64,000 nt of DNA from an uncultured Mesonia sp. (GTDB taxonomy: Bacteria; Bacteroidota; Bacteroidia; Flavobacteriales; Flavobacteriaceae). Of the stretch, positions 53,928 to 61,522 are shown piece by piece. Position numbers and translations under genes: made by a program. The stretch lies in NCBI GenBank assembly GCA_947499595.1, contig CANMOY010000002.1, forward strand, positions 62,001 through 126,000, written 5' to 3'. The notes below the pieces were generated by a model that saw only the letters and a program-made list of their open reading frames with translations, was not told the DNA's origin and did no database searches. The first letter of the stretch is position 1. Every line of letters starts with the position of its first letter.

Positions 53928-54529
53928 GATACGCTTTCTATAAATTTCATACGTTGCGTTTGTTGGTAGTAGAGATATAATCCTGAAACATTAAACCAAA
54001 TATAAAAACCCAATAAGTAAAGGTTCCAATTGCTGGCATTAGGGTTGAAAAATTGAAGCGAAAAATAATCAAAAGCGAAGATAAGCATCATTAACTTATA
54101 CTGATACAATGTTTTTTTACCGATGTTTTTTCTACCCCAGACCATCCAAAAAACAGAAAATATAGCCAACAGTAATATCGGGAGAATCAGATACTGTTTA
54201 ATGGTGTAATGTATCCCAAAATAACTAAATGCATAAACTACTGCGCTCACGAAAATGACCCTTACGTTAAATGCCTTTTTTAATAACTGGCTTAAGATTA
54301 ACCAAAATGCACGGGTTTCAGATTTTTCGTAACGCTTAAGCAAATCAGTTTTATGTTTGATCATGTAATTTTTAAAGTGGTTATAAAAATCGAATGAATC
54401 GCTTTCTTCTTCCGCTTCAAGCGCACTGGAAATATGATCTACAAACTCTGCACGCACATCATCATAAAGCATCCCAGAATTCCTGAGATAGCGGTCTATA
54501 AATTGTATTTGCTCTAAATTTAAAGGCAT
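53924..54529 (-). CDS. Membrane protein with DVxxEFVDH N-terminal module (diverged relative)
   Basis: 201 residues; N-terminus YDDVRAEFVDHISSALEAEE resembles the module of the two genes that follow but is not a close copy. Four hydrophobic segments over about 92-190. It begins in a TAATG junction with the padR stop. Function unknown; by position, a partner in the PadR-regulated module. Confidence 0.65.
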   Translation of the reverse strand: MPLNLEQIQFIDRYLRNSGMLYDDVRAEFVDHISSALEAEEESDSFDFYNHFKNYMIKHKTDLLKRYEKSETRAFWLILSQLLKKAFNVRVIFVSAVVYAFSYFGIHYTIKQYLILPILLLAIFSVFWMVWGRKNIGKKTLYQYKLMMLIFAFDYFSLQFFNPNASNWNLYLLGFYIWFNVSGLYLYYQQTQRMKFIESVS

Positions 54530-54870
54530 TAAGAACTCAATTTGGTTTTGGGCAATAGTAAAGCCTGCATGGTTGATAAGTATCGTTCTAATTCGGCTAA
54601 TTTGCCAATACTTTCTTGAGTTCCTTTTTCGGTGAGTTTATAGTATTTTCGCAAACGATTATCCACCTTTTTCACCTCTATATCAAGTAAACCATCTGCT
54701 TCCAACTTATGCAAAGCCGGGTAAAGCGCTCCTTCTTTAATTTGCAATTCATCTTGTGTAAGTTGTTTTACTTTTTGAGTAATTTCATACCCATACATCT
54801 TGCCTTCATCGGCTAAGAGCTTTAAAATGATGGTTGACAAACTGCCTTTATATAGCTTAGAGTTACTCAT
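54529..54870 (-). CDS. PadR family transcriptional repressor
   Basis: 113 residues; winged-helix PadR (MSNSKLYKGSLSTIILKLLADEGKMYGYEI, KEGALYPALHKLEADGLL, YYKLTEKG), C-terminal helix for dimerisation. First gene of the operon. A perfect 21-bp palindrome sits over its promoter, so autorepression is likely. PadR regulators are usually relieved by a small molecule; the inducer is not known here. Confidence 0.93.
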   Translation of the reverse strand: MSNSKLYKGSLSTIILKLLADEGKMYGYEITQKVKQLTQDELQIKEGALYPALHKLEADGLLDIEVKKVDNRLRKYYKLTEKGTQESIGKLAELERYLSTMQALLLPKTKLSS

Positions 54871-54891
54871 AAAACCAATTAACTTGAATTA

Positions 54892-54899
54892 CAAAAATA
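54892..54899 (-). promoter_or_regulatory. Promoter -7 element for padR operon
   Basis: TATTTTTG on the minus strand, 22 nt before the padR start; the expected -33 region falls in the palindrome. Confidence 0.55.
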
Positions 54900-54911
54900 T
54901 AAAATTATTAC

Positions 54912-54932
54912 ATACCTAAGTTACTTAGGTAT
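54912..54932. promoter_or_regulatory. Probable PadR operator, 21-bp perfect palindrome
   Basis: ATACCTAAGT, one central T, then ACTTAGGTAT: two perfect 10-bp arms. It lies 12 nt upstream of the padR -7 element, over the place of the -33 element, as expected for a repressor that blocks RNA polymerase. It is also 68 nt before the divergent reductase gene, which it could co-regulate. Confidence 0.75.
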
Positions 54933-55000
54933 AAAATTTTGATTGCTTTAGGTTTATTAAGCCAATGTATATTGTATTTTTACGGAAAAAATAGAATACC

Positions 55001-56053
55001 GTGAAAAACTTTCATTCGCTACCTGTAAAAGAAATCATTAGAGAAACACCCCGAGCCGTGAGTCTTGTTTTTGAGATTCCTGAAGCCTTAAAAAATGTTT
55101 TTTACTTTGAATCGGGGCAATACATCACCATAAAAAAAGAGTTTGATGGACAAGAAATAAGAAGGTCCTACTCTATTGCCTCTGTGCCCGGGAGAGATTA
55201 TATTAAGGTGAGTGTTAAAGAAGTAGCCGGCGGTTTATTTTCTACCTATGCCAACAGAGAACTTCAAGAAGGTGATGTGTTAGATGTTTTTCCGCCAGAA
55301 GGTAAATTTGTATACCACCCTCCTACCGATGATAAACCAAACGAGTATGCTGCTTTTGTCGCTGGAAGCGGAATTACTCCCGTTATTTCTATTTTAAAGA
55401 GTGTACTTAAAAAAGAAGCTCACAGTAAGTTTGTGTTGGTTTACGGGAATAAAACCCCGCAAGAAACCATCTATTTTAAAGAGTTATTGGCCATTCAGCA
55501 AGAATTCCCCGATCGGGTTTTTATCGAGTTTGTTTACAGTCAAGCCAAAGACAAAGATTCATTTTTTGGCCGAATAGAACGCAGTACCGTAAATTTCGTG
55601 CTGAATAACAAATTTAAAAACCACCAGTTTAAAGATATTTATTTGTGCGGTCCCGAGCCCATGATCGATTTGGTCAAAGGCGTATTGCTAGAGCATGAAA
55701 TTGAAGAAGAAAGCATTCATTTTGAACTCTTTACCTCCAGCCAAACCGGAGAAATTGAAGCCAACTTAGAAGGTAAAACCAAAATAAAGGTTATTGTAGA
55801 TGATGAGGAGTTTGAGTTTGAAATGGACCAAAAAGAAAGTATTCTCGATGCCGCTTTAGATGAAGATATCGATGCGCCTTATTCTTGCCAAGGTGGAATT
55901 TGTAGTAGTTGCATCGCACGAATAAAAGAAGGAAAGGCAGAAATGATGAAAAATCAAATTCTCACCGATGAAGAAATCGAAGAAGGCCTTACCTTAACTT
56001 GTCAAGCCCACCCTACCACAGCCAAAATCATTATAGATTTTGATGATGTTTAA
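55001..56053 (+). CDS. Ferredoxin-NADP reductase-like oxidoreductase with C-terminal 2Fe-2S domain (PaaE-like)
   Basis: 350 residues: FAD domain with RRSYSIAS, NAD(P)-binding part with GSGITPVISIL and CGPEPMI, and a C-terminal plant-type ferredoxin domain (about 260-350) with CQGGICSSC and a later Cys in LTCQAHP. This order (reductase then ferredoxin) is that of phenylacetyl-CoA epoxidase reductase PaaE and relatives. The oxygenase partner is not adjacent. GTG start. It has its own spacer, divergent from padR. Confidence 0.9.
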   Translation: MKNFHSLPVKEIIRETPRAVSLVFEIPEALKNVFYFESGQYITIKKEFDGQEIRRSYSIASVPGRDYIKVSVKEVAGGLFSTYANRELQEGDVLDVFPPEGKFVYHPPTDDKPNEYAAFVAGSGITPVISILKSVLKKEAHSKFVLVYGNKTPQETIYFKELLAIQQEFPDRVFIEFVYSQAKDKDSFFGRIERSTVNFVLNNKFKNHQFKDIYLCGPEPMIDLVKGVLLEHEIEEESIHFELFTSSQTGEIEANLEGKTKIKVIVDDEEFEFEMDQKESILDAALDEDIDAPYSCQGGICSSCIARIKEGKAEMMKNQILTDEEIEEGLTLTCQAHPTTAKIIIDFDDV

Positions 56054-56067
56054 TAGTGGTAATTAAA

Positions 56068-56113
56068 TCATAAAAAATAGGCTACCTTCTTTTAGGTAGC
56101 CTATTTTTTATGA
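56068..56113. terminator. Very strong bidirectional terminator
   Basis: Perfect 20-bp stem: TCATAAAAAATAGGCTACCT, 6-nt loop, then its exact complement. It lies between the reductase gene and the convergent small membrane protein gene. Confidence 0.9.
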
Positions 56114-56138
56114 TTCAAATTGGTGTTCGGTGTTCATC

Positions 56139-56363
56139 TTACCGCTTATACGCTTCAAGGGGTTTAGCCTTCTTATTTAAAGCCATATTACCAAAATAAA
56201 TAAGGCTTCCTAAAACAGGAAACATCAGCGCCACCAAAACCCAAAGTACTTTAGCAATACTATTCTTTTCGTTTTTAAGAATAAAAAATAAACTAACTCC
56301 AAGACAGAGTACATAGAAAAGTAAAAAAAGTGAAATTGTTGTTGAAGAAATTATATTCATCAT
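56139..56363 (-). CDS. Small membrane protein, PLDc N-terminal-like
   Basis: 74 residues; two hydrophobic segments with the LWVLVALMFPVLGSLIYFG pattern of the phospholipase D nuclease N-terminal (PLDc_N) domain, without any nuclease domain. Function unknown. The start could be the second Met. It ends the minus-strand run that begins at the GT9 gene. Confidence 0.65.
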   Translation of the reverse strand: MMNIISSTTISLFLLFYVLCLGVSLFFILKNEKNSIAKVLWVLVALMFPVLGSLIYFGNMALNKKAKPLEAYKR

Positions 56364-56392
56364 TGTTTATTTTAAAATATCAACATACATTA

Positions 56393-56569
56393 TTAGAGTA
56401 AAACACGATAAAATTTCGCAATTACATAGAGAACAAATACTACGCTTATGATGGCCAAGCGTCGTTTTTGATTGGCATCTAATTCTTTATAACGCCAAAG
56501 ATTAAAGGCGATATAAAGTACAGAAATGCCAAGTATTAGATAGGTTAAAATCGGGTTTGAAAAATCCAT
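56393..56569 (-). CDS. Short 58-residue membrane protein
   Basis: 58 residues, found by reading the gap between the GT9 and PLDc_N-like genes: MDFSNPILTYLILGISV then a helix, a short charged turn (RYKELDANQKRR), a second helix and a basic end. Its ATG forms a TAATG overlap with the GT9 stop, which makes a real, translationally coupled gene more likely than chance. No family recognised. Confidence 0.55.
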   Translation of the reverse strand: MDFSNPILTYLILGISVLYIAFNLWRYKELDANQKRRLAIISVVFVLYVIAKFYRVLL

Positions 56570-57612
56570 TAGTTTAGCTTTACCACTTGTTGCAGTGTTT
56601 TAATTAATTGGTTTTGATCAATATCGTGCATGACTTGCTCATAGCCCGGCAATATTTTATTTCCGTAAATAGATGTAGGCAAGAGCGGATACTTTTTTAA
56701 GCTAGGGGTAAACTGGAGTTGCTCAGTTTGTCTAAATGGTGCAAATCCTGCGAAAGGATGAGTAGCGCCCCAAAGCGTGATTACTGGCACTTGATAGAGC
56801 GCCGCTAAATGACCATTACCACTATCCATCGCAAGCATAGCATCTAAATGCGCTATAATAGCCAACTCCTCGGTAAAAGAATGTTTTCCAGCTAAGTTAA
56901 TCGTGTTTGGTATTTCTTTTTCCCATTGGTCTAGTTGCTCAATTTCCTTTTTACCTCCTCCAAAAAGCAAAAGGCTAAACCGATTGGTTTTTGCTATTTT
57001 AAGCAATAATTCACGCATTAAATGTATAGGGTACATCTTGGCCTCGTGAGCTGCAAAGGGAGCCACACCAATCACCTTTTTATCGCTTTCGCTGAAATAT
57101 TCTTGTGCAGCAGCAGATAGACTTGGTTTTATTACTTTTAAATCGGTATTTAAGTCGATAGGGAAACCCAAATCAGCAAATACATCGGCATAACGCTGAT
57201 GCGTTGTTTTTAGGGGCTTAATCTGTTTTTCTTGGTGTTGGGTTAGCTTTTTCTTCTCTGCCCTGCCTTTGTCAATTCTAGCTACTTTTATTCCGTAAGT
57301 TTTTAAAAAAAAACCTATAATCTGCGTTCGCAATACTTGGTGTAAATCGGCTACAGCATAAGGCTTAAGCTCTTTTAACTGCTTAGCCAAACGCCTCAAA
57401 CCTAAAATTCCTTTGTGCTCTTGCTTAACTTTTGCCGCAATAACTTGTGTACGCGGCAACTGATTAAAAATTGGGGCAAAAAAGCTTTTAGTAACCACGC
57501 TAAGTCTTACCTCTGGGTACTGCTGCAGCAATCTACCCAAAACCGGCACGCTCATAGCAACATCTCCCATGGCCGACAGCCGCAAAACCAATATGTGCTT
57601 TTTATTGCTCAA
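56569..57612 (-). CDS. Glycosyltransferase family 9 (heptosyltransferase-like)
   Basis: 347 residues; GT-B fold of the LPS heptosyltransferase family: N-terminal HILVLRLSAMGDVAMSVPVLGRL, later FGGGKKE and MDSGNGHLAALYQVPVITLWGATHP (sugar-nucleotide binding). Adds a sugar to lipopolysaccharide core; the exact donor is unknown. DUF4254 lies just upstream in the same direction, a pairing common in Bacteroidota. Confidence 0.9.
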   Translation of the reverse strand: MSNKKHILVLRLSAMGDVAMSVPVLGRLLQQYPEVRLSVVTKSFFAPIFNQLPRTQVIAAKVKQEHKGILGLRRLAKQLKELKPYAVADLHQVLRTQIIGFFLKTYGIKVARIDKGRAEKKKLTQHQEKQIKPLKTTHQRYADVFADLGFPIDLNTDLKVIKPSLSAAAQEYFSESDKKVIGVAPFAAHEAKMYPIHLMRELLLKIAKTNRFSLLLFGGGKKEIEQLDQWEKEIPNTINLAGKHSFTEELAIIAHLDAMLAMDSGNGHLAALYQVPVITLWGATHPFAGFAPFRQTEQLQFTPSLKKYPLLPTSIYGNKILPGYEQVMHDIDQNQLIKTLQQVVKLN

Positions 57613-57660
57613 AATATTTTTTGTGGAACTGATTAAATCCGTGAAAACGGCATTGCAGGC

Positions 57661-58269
57661 TTACTTTTTACCGCGCAAGACTGGATTTAACTCCTCGTCA
57701 TTGTACATTTTCATTTGCTTGTATACTTTCATATACTTGTCGCCTTTTTCAATATCAGACAAAAGTTGGTTAATGGCTGTAGACAAATCTACGCGTTGCT
57801 CTAAAAGCACATCTAATTTTGCCTTACAAGCCATTTGATGCTCTTGTGAAGCGTCTGTACGATTGGCTTCCTCATTCATATGATAAATTTTTAAGGCTAA
57901 AATAGACAAGCGATCTACACCCCAAGCCGGACTCTCGGTATTAATCGTGGCATCTTGTTTAGGGGTTACTTCCTTGTATTTTTCTAAGAAGTAAGAATCG
58001 ATATACTCTACCATATCGGTACGATCTTGGTTAGAGGCATCTATTTGTCTTTTTAGTTTTAAGGCAGAAACGGGGTCAATTTCCGGATCGCGAATAATGT
58101 CTTCATAATGCCACTGTACCGTATCTATCCAACATTTGCGGTATAACAAGTGCGCTAGCAAATCCTCTTTTTCATCATATGGGTTGGCAAATGGTTGATC
58201 TACAGTATTTATCTCGTGGTATTTCTCTATAACTTCCTGAAAAATAGCGTTGGCTTTGTCTGAAAACAT
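57661..58269 (-). CDS. DUF4254 domain protein
   Basis: 202 residues, largely helical, soluble. MFSDKANAIFQEVI at the start and the pattern LLYRKCWIDTVQWHYEDIIRDP, SILALKIYHMNEE match the DUF4254 family. Its role is unknown, but it commonly sits beside GT9 glycosyltransferase genes, so a link to LPS is inferred. A TATTTTTG promoter element precedes it. Confidence 0.8.
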   Translation of the reverse strand: MFSDKANAIFQEVIEKYHEINTVDQPFANPYDEKEDLLAHLLYRKCWIDTVQWHYEDIIRDPEIDPVSALKLKRQIDASNQDRTDMVEYIDSYFLEKYKEVTPKQDATINTESPAWGVDRLSILALKIYHMNEEANRTDASQEHQMACKAKLDVLLEQRVDLSTAINQLLSDIEKGDKYMKVYKQMKMYNDEELNPVLRGKK

Positions 58270-58298
58270 ATTCTAAGTTTTTACTTTAATTAAAAGCG

Positions 58299-58306
58299 CA
58301 AAAATA
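58299..58306 (-). promoter_or_regulatory. Promoter -7 element for the DUF4254-GT9 operon
   Basis: TATTTTTG on the minus strand, 30 nt before the ATG. No good -33 element at the expected spacing. Confidence 0.4.
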
Positions 58307-58369
58307 CGCAATATTTAACAAACCTACTGCTATTTTAATGAAAAGCCCCTACCGCCAATTTATCAGGAT

Positions 58370-59362
58370 TTATTTTATCAAAATATGCAGGTATTCTTCT
58401 GTTGCGGTAGCTTTATGATTTCTGTTTTGCGTTTTATCGGCTTTAAAGCGTTGGTATTGTTTAGCTACCAAACGATAGGTCCCGTACTTTTGCATAATCT
58501 CTTTTACCTGATCGCTGGGCATAAGGCCTTCATTATTATAACTTAAAAAGATGTAGTTGAAGTTGGCTTGTGCTATTAAGGCTTCAAACTCTTCCGCTAC
58601 CTTTGATTTCTTACAGTAGTTCGATTTGTAGTATTCTCGTAGCCCGGTCTTGCCTTTCGGCTCAAAGCGATCATAGCGAGCAATGGTGTTAAGCAAGTGG
58701 TAATTGGCCCCATATTGCCGCGCATTATAAGGCGGATCTAAATACAAAATATCGCCAGAAATTCGCTTAATCAAAACATTGGCATCTTCTTGAAATACCT
58801 GATGTTGCCAGGTTGTTTTATCAAAATCTGCTGGTTCTAAAACCAAAGGCTTGGCAGCCGATTTTTTAATTTTTTTGAGAAAAGCACCATACACCGATGC
58901 CGTATTGGCTACTTTATCTGCACTTTCTAGCAAACTCGCTAGTAAAAAGAAATAGGTAGAAGCATCTAATTGCGACTCTAATTGCTGAAGTTGCAGCCGC
59001 ATACCATCTATTTTTTGTGCGTTTGACTGCGTAAAAAACAACCGATTACCCGAACCACTTTCTCCATATTCTTCGGCAATAAATCCATTTACTGGAGTCG
59101 CCTGCTGTAAGCTTTCAATTAGTTCACGCTTTCGCGGAATTTCTTGATGGTTGCCAATATAATTTTGCAACAAAACATAGCTGTAATATTCTACATCATT
59201 GGCAATAATTTGTTTTACCAAAGGTTTAAAGCTACGTCCTACCCTTCCTGTACCCGCAAACAAATCGCAGAGTATCATATCATCTATTGGACCTTCAACT
59301 GTATTTTTGACCTGCTCTACTATCCAAGCAGAGAGTCTATTTTTAGAACCGATGTAATTCAC
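58370..59362 (-). CDS. D12-class DNA adenine methyltransferase
   Basis: 330 residues; N6-adenine methylase. Motif X at the N-terminus (IGSKNRL), motif I DLFAGTGRVG, motif IV DPPYNARQY, arranged X-I-TRD-IV as in the alpha group with Dam and type II enzymes. Target sequence unknown. No clear restriction enzyme is fused or abutting; the nearest candidate is the putative nuclease gene 561 bp upstream on the same strand. It could be a solitary regulatory methylase. Confidence 0.88.
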   Translation of the reverse strand: MNYIGSKNRLSAWIVEQVKNTVEGPIDDMILCDLFAGTGRVGRSFKPLVKQIIANDVEYYSYVLLQNYIGNHQEIPRKRELIESLQQATPVNGFIAEEYGESGSGNRLFFTQSNAQKIDGMRLQLQQLESQLDASTYFFLLASLLESADKVANTASVYGAFLKKIKKSAAKPLVLEPADFDKTTWQHQVFQEDANVLIKRISGDILYLDPPYNARQYGANYHLLNTIARYDRFEPKGKTGLREYYKSNYCKKSKVAEEFEALIAQANFNYIFLSYNNEGLMPSDQVKEIMQKYGTYRLVAKQYQRFKADKTQNRNHKATATEEYLHILIK

Positions 59363-59380
59363 GCATCAAAAATTTAAATG

Positions 59381-59388
59381 CAAAAATA
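59381..59388 (-). promoter_or_regulatory. Promoter -7 element for the methyltransferase gene
   Basis: TATTTTTG on the minus strand, 19 nt before the ATG. The -33 half is weak. Confidence 0.4.
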
Positions 59389-59631
59389 CCCGATCAATTC
59401 TAAAACTTGGGTTTAAACCAAAATTTGTTTTGTTTAATCTTAATGCCCAACCTAGTTCAAATTCGGAATCTTATTATATACCTATTGTAGCCGAACTATT
59501 TTCTTCAAATAGAATTTTTACCATTTATTGTTTGAGGAAACTGCTTGAATTACCAAATAATGGTATGGTTGCTATTTTGCTGGATATTTAAAGCCAGCAG
59601 ACAACATATCAACCACTAAGAAAACCCGTAC

Positions 59632-59675
59632 TGAGTCCACAGTGAGTCCACAGTGAGTCTACCATGAGTCCACTA
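59632..59675. repeat. Four tandem 11-bp repeats
   Basis: Units TGAGTCCACAG, TGAGTCCACAG, TGAGTCTACCA, TGAGTCCACTA in direct succession: the first two are identical, the others differ at two or three positions. The last runs into an inverted repeat. Confidence 0.85.
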
Positions 59676-59781
59676 AATAGTGGAGAAAGGTACATTCACC
59701 ATAGATTCAATATAGAATGAGCCTTGAGCCAGTACGGCTTTAGTATTGGTTTGACTGGGAGTATGTATATTTAAACACTAA

Positions 59782-59922
59782 AGTAGTAATACAGATGCTT
59801 CAGATATTTTTTTGCTAGTAAGAAAACAGCATTACTATGGTAAGGGTTGGCAGGTTACTCGCTGTAAAACTAAATTCGGTAAGCGCTACAATCTACCTAT
59901 TTGGCTCTACCCTATGGGATAG
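59782..59922 (+). pseudogene. Possible gene remnant (46 codons, no good start)
   Basis: Open from a TAA at 59779 to TAG at 59920. The encoded stretch is rich in aromatic and basic residues (HYYGKGWQVTRCKTKFGKRY) and looks protein-like, as a C-terminal fragment would, but there is no ATG near the beginning (a TTG occurs at codon 11). I do not recognise the family; it could be chance. Confidence 0.25.
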
Positions 59923-59923
59923 T

Positions 59924-60559
59924 TTATTCCGTAACCCAAATAATATCTGACCAAGCTGTATGGTTTTCCAGGTCTACCAATACTAAGTTCTCTTTTGAAA
60001 ATGTACTTAAGTACTTAAAAACTGCTTTTTTAAGTTTAGGTAAATCAGCTTTGAGTTTCCAGTGTTCACCATCTTGATTATGCACTACTATAAACAATCG
60101 GTTGGCAAGATGTTTTCGCTGCTGCTGACTTTGATTTTGGTACAGCCAATAAATTAAATCTGCTTTATGCTTTTGGGCGTAATACAAGGTAGGTTTGTAT
60201 TTTTTAGGGAAAATACTGGTTTTGTGGTCAAAATCTATTCCGTAAAGGCTAAAATCGACCAATCTGTTTTTGTGATTTAATGCTGGAACTACAAATTCTG
60301 ATTGGCAAAATAAGCGTTCTACTAGCATTGCACTCCAGAAATTATACCAACGATTAGCGGCGTAGTAAAACAACTCGCGCTTATCCACCTCATAAGCGTC
60401 TACACTAAGCTTTATAAGCTCTATAAGCTCCTGCCAAACTGGTGTTTTATAAATAAAATTGGTCATGGCGTCCCACTGGTCATTTTGTTTTCGTAACCAC
60501 TGGTAGGGGTAATCCCATCGATTTTTTAACTGCTCAGCAACGAAAGCCTCGTCGATCAT
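59924..60559 (-). CDS. Hypothetical protein with a PD-(D/E)XK nuclease-like core
   Basis: 211 residues, cytoplasmic. N-terminal helical half, then helix residues NRWYNFWSAMLVERL (E81), strand RLVDFSLYG (D102) and strand IDFDHKTS (D111-H112-K113), followed by a hydrophobic strand RLFIVVH. The order Glu-helix, Asp, (D/E)XK is that of PD-(D/E)XK nucleases. This is a pattern reading, not a family match. It overlaps the DUF6427 gene by 4 nt, with the methylase gene further downstream on the same strand. Confidence 0.6.
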   Translation of the reverse strand: MIDEAFVAEQLKNRWDYPYQWLRKQNDQWDAMTNFIYKTPVWQELIELIKLSVDAYEVDKRELFYYAANRWYNFWSAMLVERLFCQSEFVVPALNHKNRLVDFSLYGIDFDHKTSIFPKKYKPTLYYAQKHKADLIYWLYQNQSQQQRKHLANRLFIVVHNQDGEHWKLKADLPKLKKAVFKYLSTFSKENLVLVDLENHTAWSDIIWVTE

Positions 60560-61476
60560 ATAAAGAAATTATAAGCCAAGCCTAATATAGTTAAAAAAAG
60601 GAGCACACTTTCACTTTTCCACTTGGTTTTTGTTTGGGTAACCCAAATTGATGCCATTAAAACCAAGGGTAAAAACAAGTAGATAAAATTCTGGATAAGA
60701 AATTGCTCTTGGAAAACCGCTATAAATCCACCAAACATCAAAAGCAATAAGACCAATCGATAATATATTTTTTGGCTACTCTGACTCTTCTGTATGGCAG
60801 CCAGCAGACCAAAAAATCCTAGCAATAGTAAAAAACCCATCAAACCTAGTGGAAAGATAAAGTTTAAATCATTATTCCAATCAAAATTGATGGTCCATTC
60901 CGGCCACAATAGCAATCGGGTATCATCATACCCCAACAAAGAAATGGCCAATACAATTAGCCAGACCGCTAAGCAAGCCAAGATTGGAATAAAATAATGG
61001 GTAATTTGATTCGGACTAAAAAACAGAATACTCAAATAAGCAAAAAGTAAATAAACATAAAGCTGTGGATTAAAAGTTGCCGCAATAACTAGAAAAAATG
61101 AAAGGTCAAATAGCTTTTTACCAAAATGCTGCACATCTTGCATACCAAATAAAATACGTAAAGCAATCATCCAAAAACCATAAGCTATCAAAGCTTGATG
61201 ATCGTTAAAGATGGGGTAAAAACAGATTATACCAAGTACAAAAATAAGCACGGCGTAGGTGTTCTTTTGTGCAAATGCTTTGGTTTTCACCACTGCATTC
61301 AGGTATAAAAAAGCAACTACCAACCCTAAAAAACCAACTACTGGCAATAAATAGTTCAGCCAGGTTTGGCTACCCTCTACTTCAATTTTTTGAACTGCCA
61401 AATATTGCACCAAAAGCAACACCAATAAAACCAGAAAGTTTATAGGTTTAGAATTTTTAAAAAAGCTTGTTAACAT
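60556..61476 (-). CDS. DUF6427-like multi-spanning membrane protein
   Basis: 306 residues, about nine hydrophobic segments, no catalytic motif. The opening MLTSFFKNSKPINFLVLLVLLL fits the DUF6427 family of flavobacteria, which commonly lies close to purD and the DUF6341 gene as here. Function unknown. Confidence 0.75.
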   Translation of the reverse strand: MLTSFFKNSKPINFLVLLVLLLVQYLAVQKIEVEGSQTWLNYLLPVVGFLGLVVAFLYLNAVVKTKAFAQKNTYAVLIFVLGIICFYPIFNDHQALIAYGFWMIALRILFGMQDVQHFGKKLFDLSFFLVIAATFNPQLYVYLLFAYLSILFFSPNQITHYFIPILACLAVWLIVLAISLLGYDDTRLLLWPEWTINFDWNNDLNFIFPLGLMGFLLLLGFFGLLAAIQKSQSSQKIYYRLVLLLLMFGGFIAVFQEQFLIQNFIYLFLPLVLMASIWVTQTKTKWKSESVLLFLTILGLAYNFFI

Positions 61477-61496
61477 GGCTAATTTTAGTACTTTTG
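61467..61496 (+). promoter_or_regulatory. Promoter of the DUF6341 gene
   Basis: TTG at 61467-61469, 19-nt spacer, TACTTTTG at 61489-61496, 26 nt before the ATG. Its left half lies inside the beginning of the divergent DUF6427 gene. Confidence 0.55.
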
Positions 61497-61522
61497 TATA
61501 AAGTAATACAACAATTTTTACG

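Larger units (their letters stand above)
59389..59923. other. Gene-poor region with tandem repeats and an ORF remnant
   Basis: 535 bp without a complete gene, the longest such stretch in the window. Contains the four 11-bp repeats (59632-59675), a CCACTA-AA-TAGTGG inverted repeat at its right edge (59670-59683), and a 46-codon open stretch ending at 59922. The rest looks featureless. A relic of lost or inserted DNA is likely. Confidence 0.55.

Noticed and set aside
58370-59362. Methylase as part of a mobile element or prophage
   Set aside because: Flanking genes (DUF4254, GT9, DUF6427, purD) are ordinary core genes and no integrase, transposase or attachment repeat was seen nearby.
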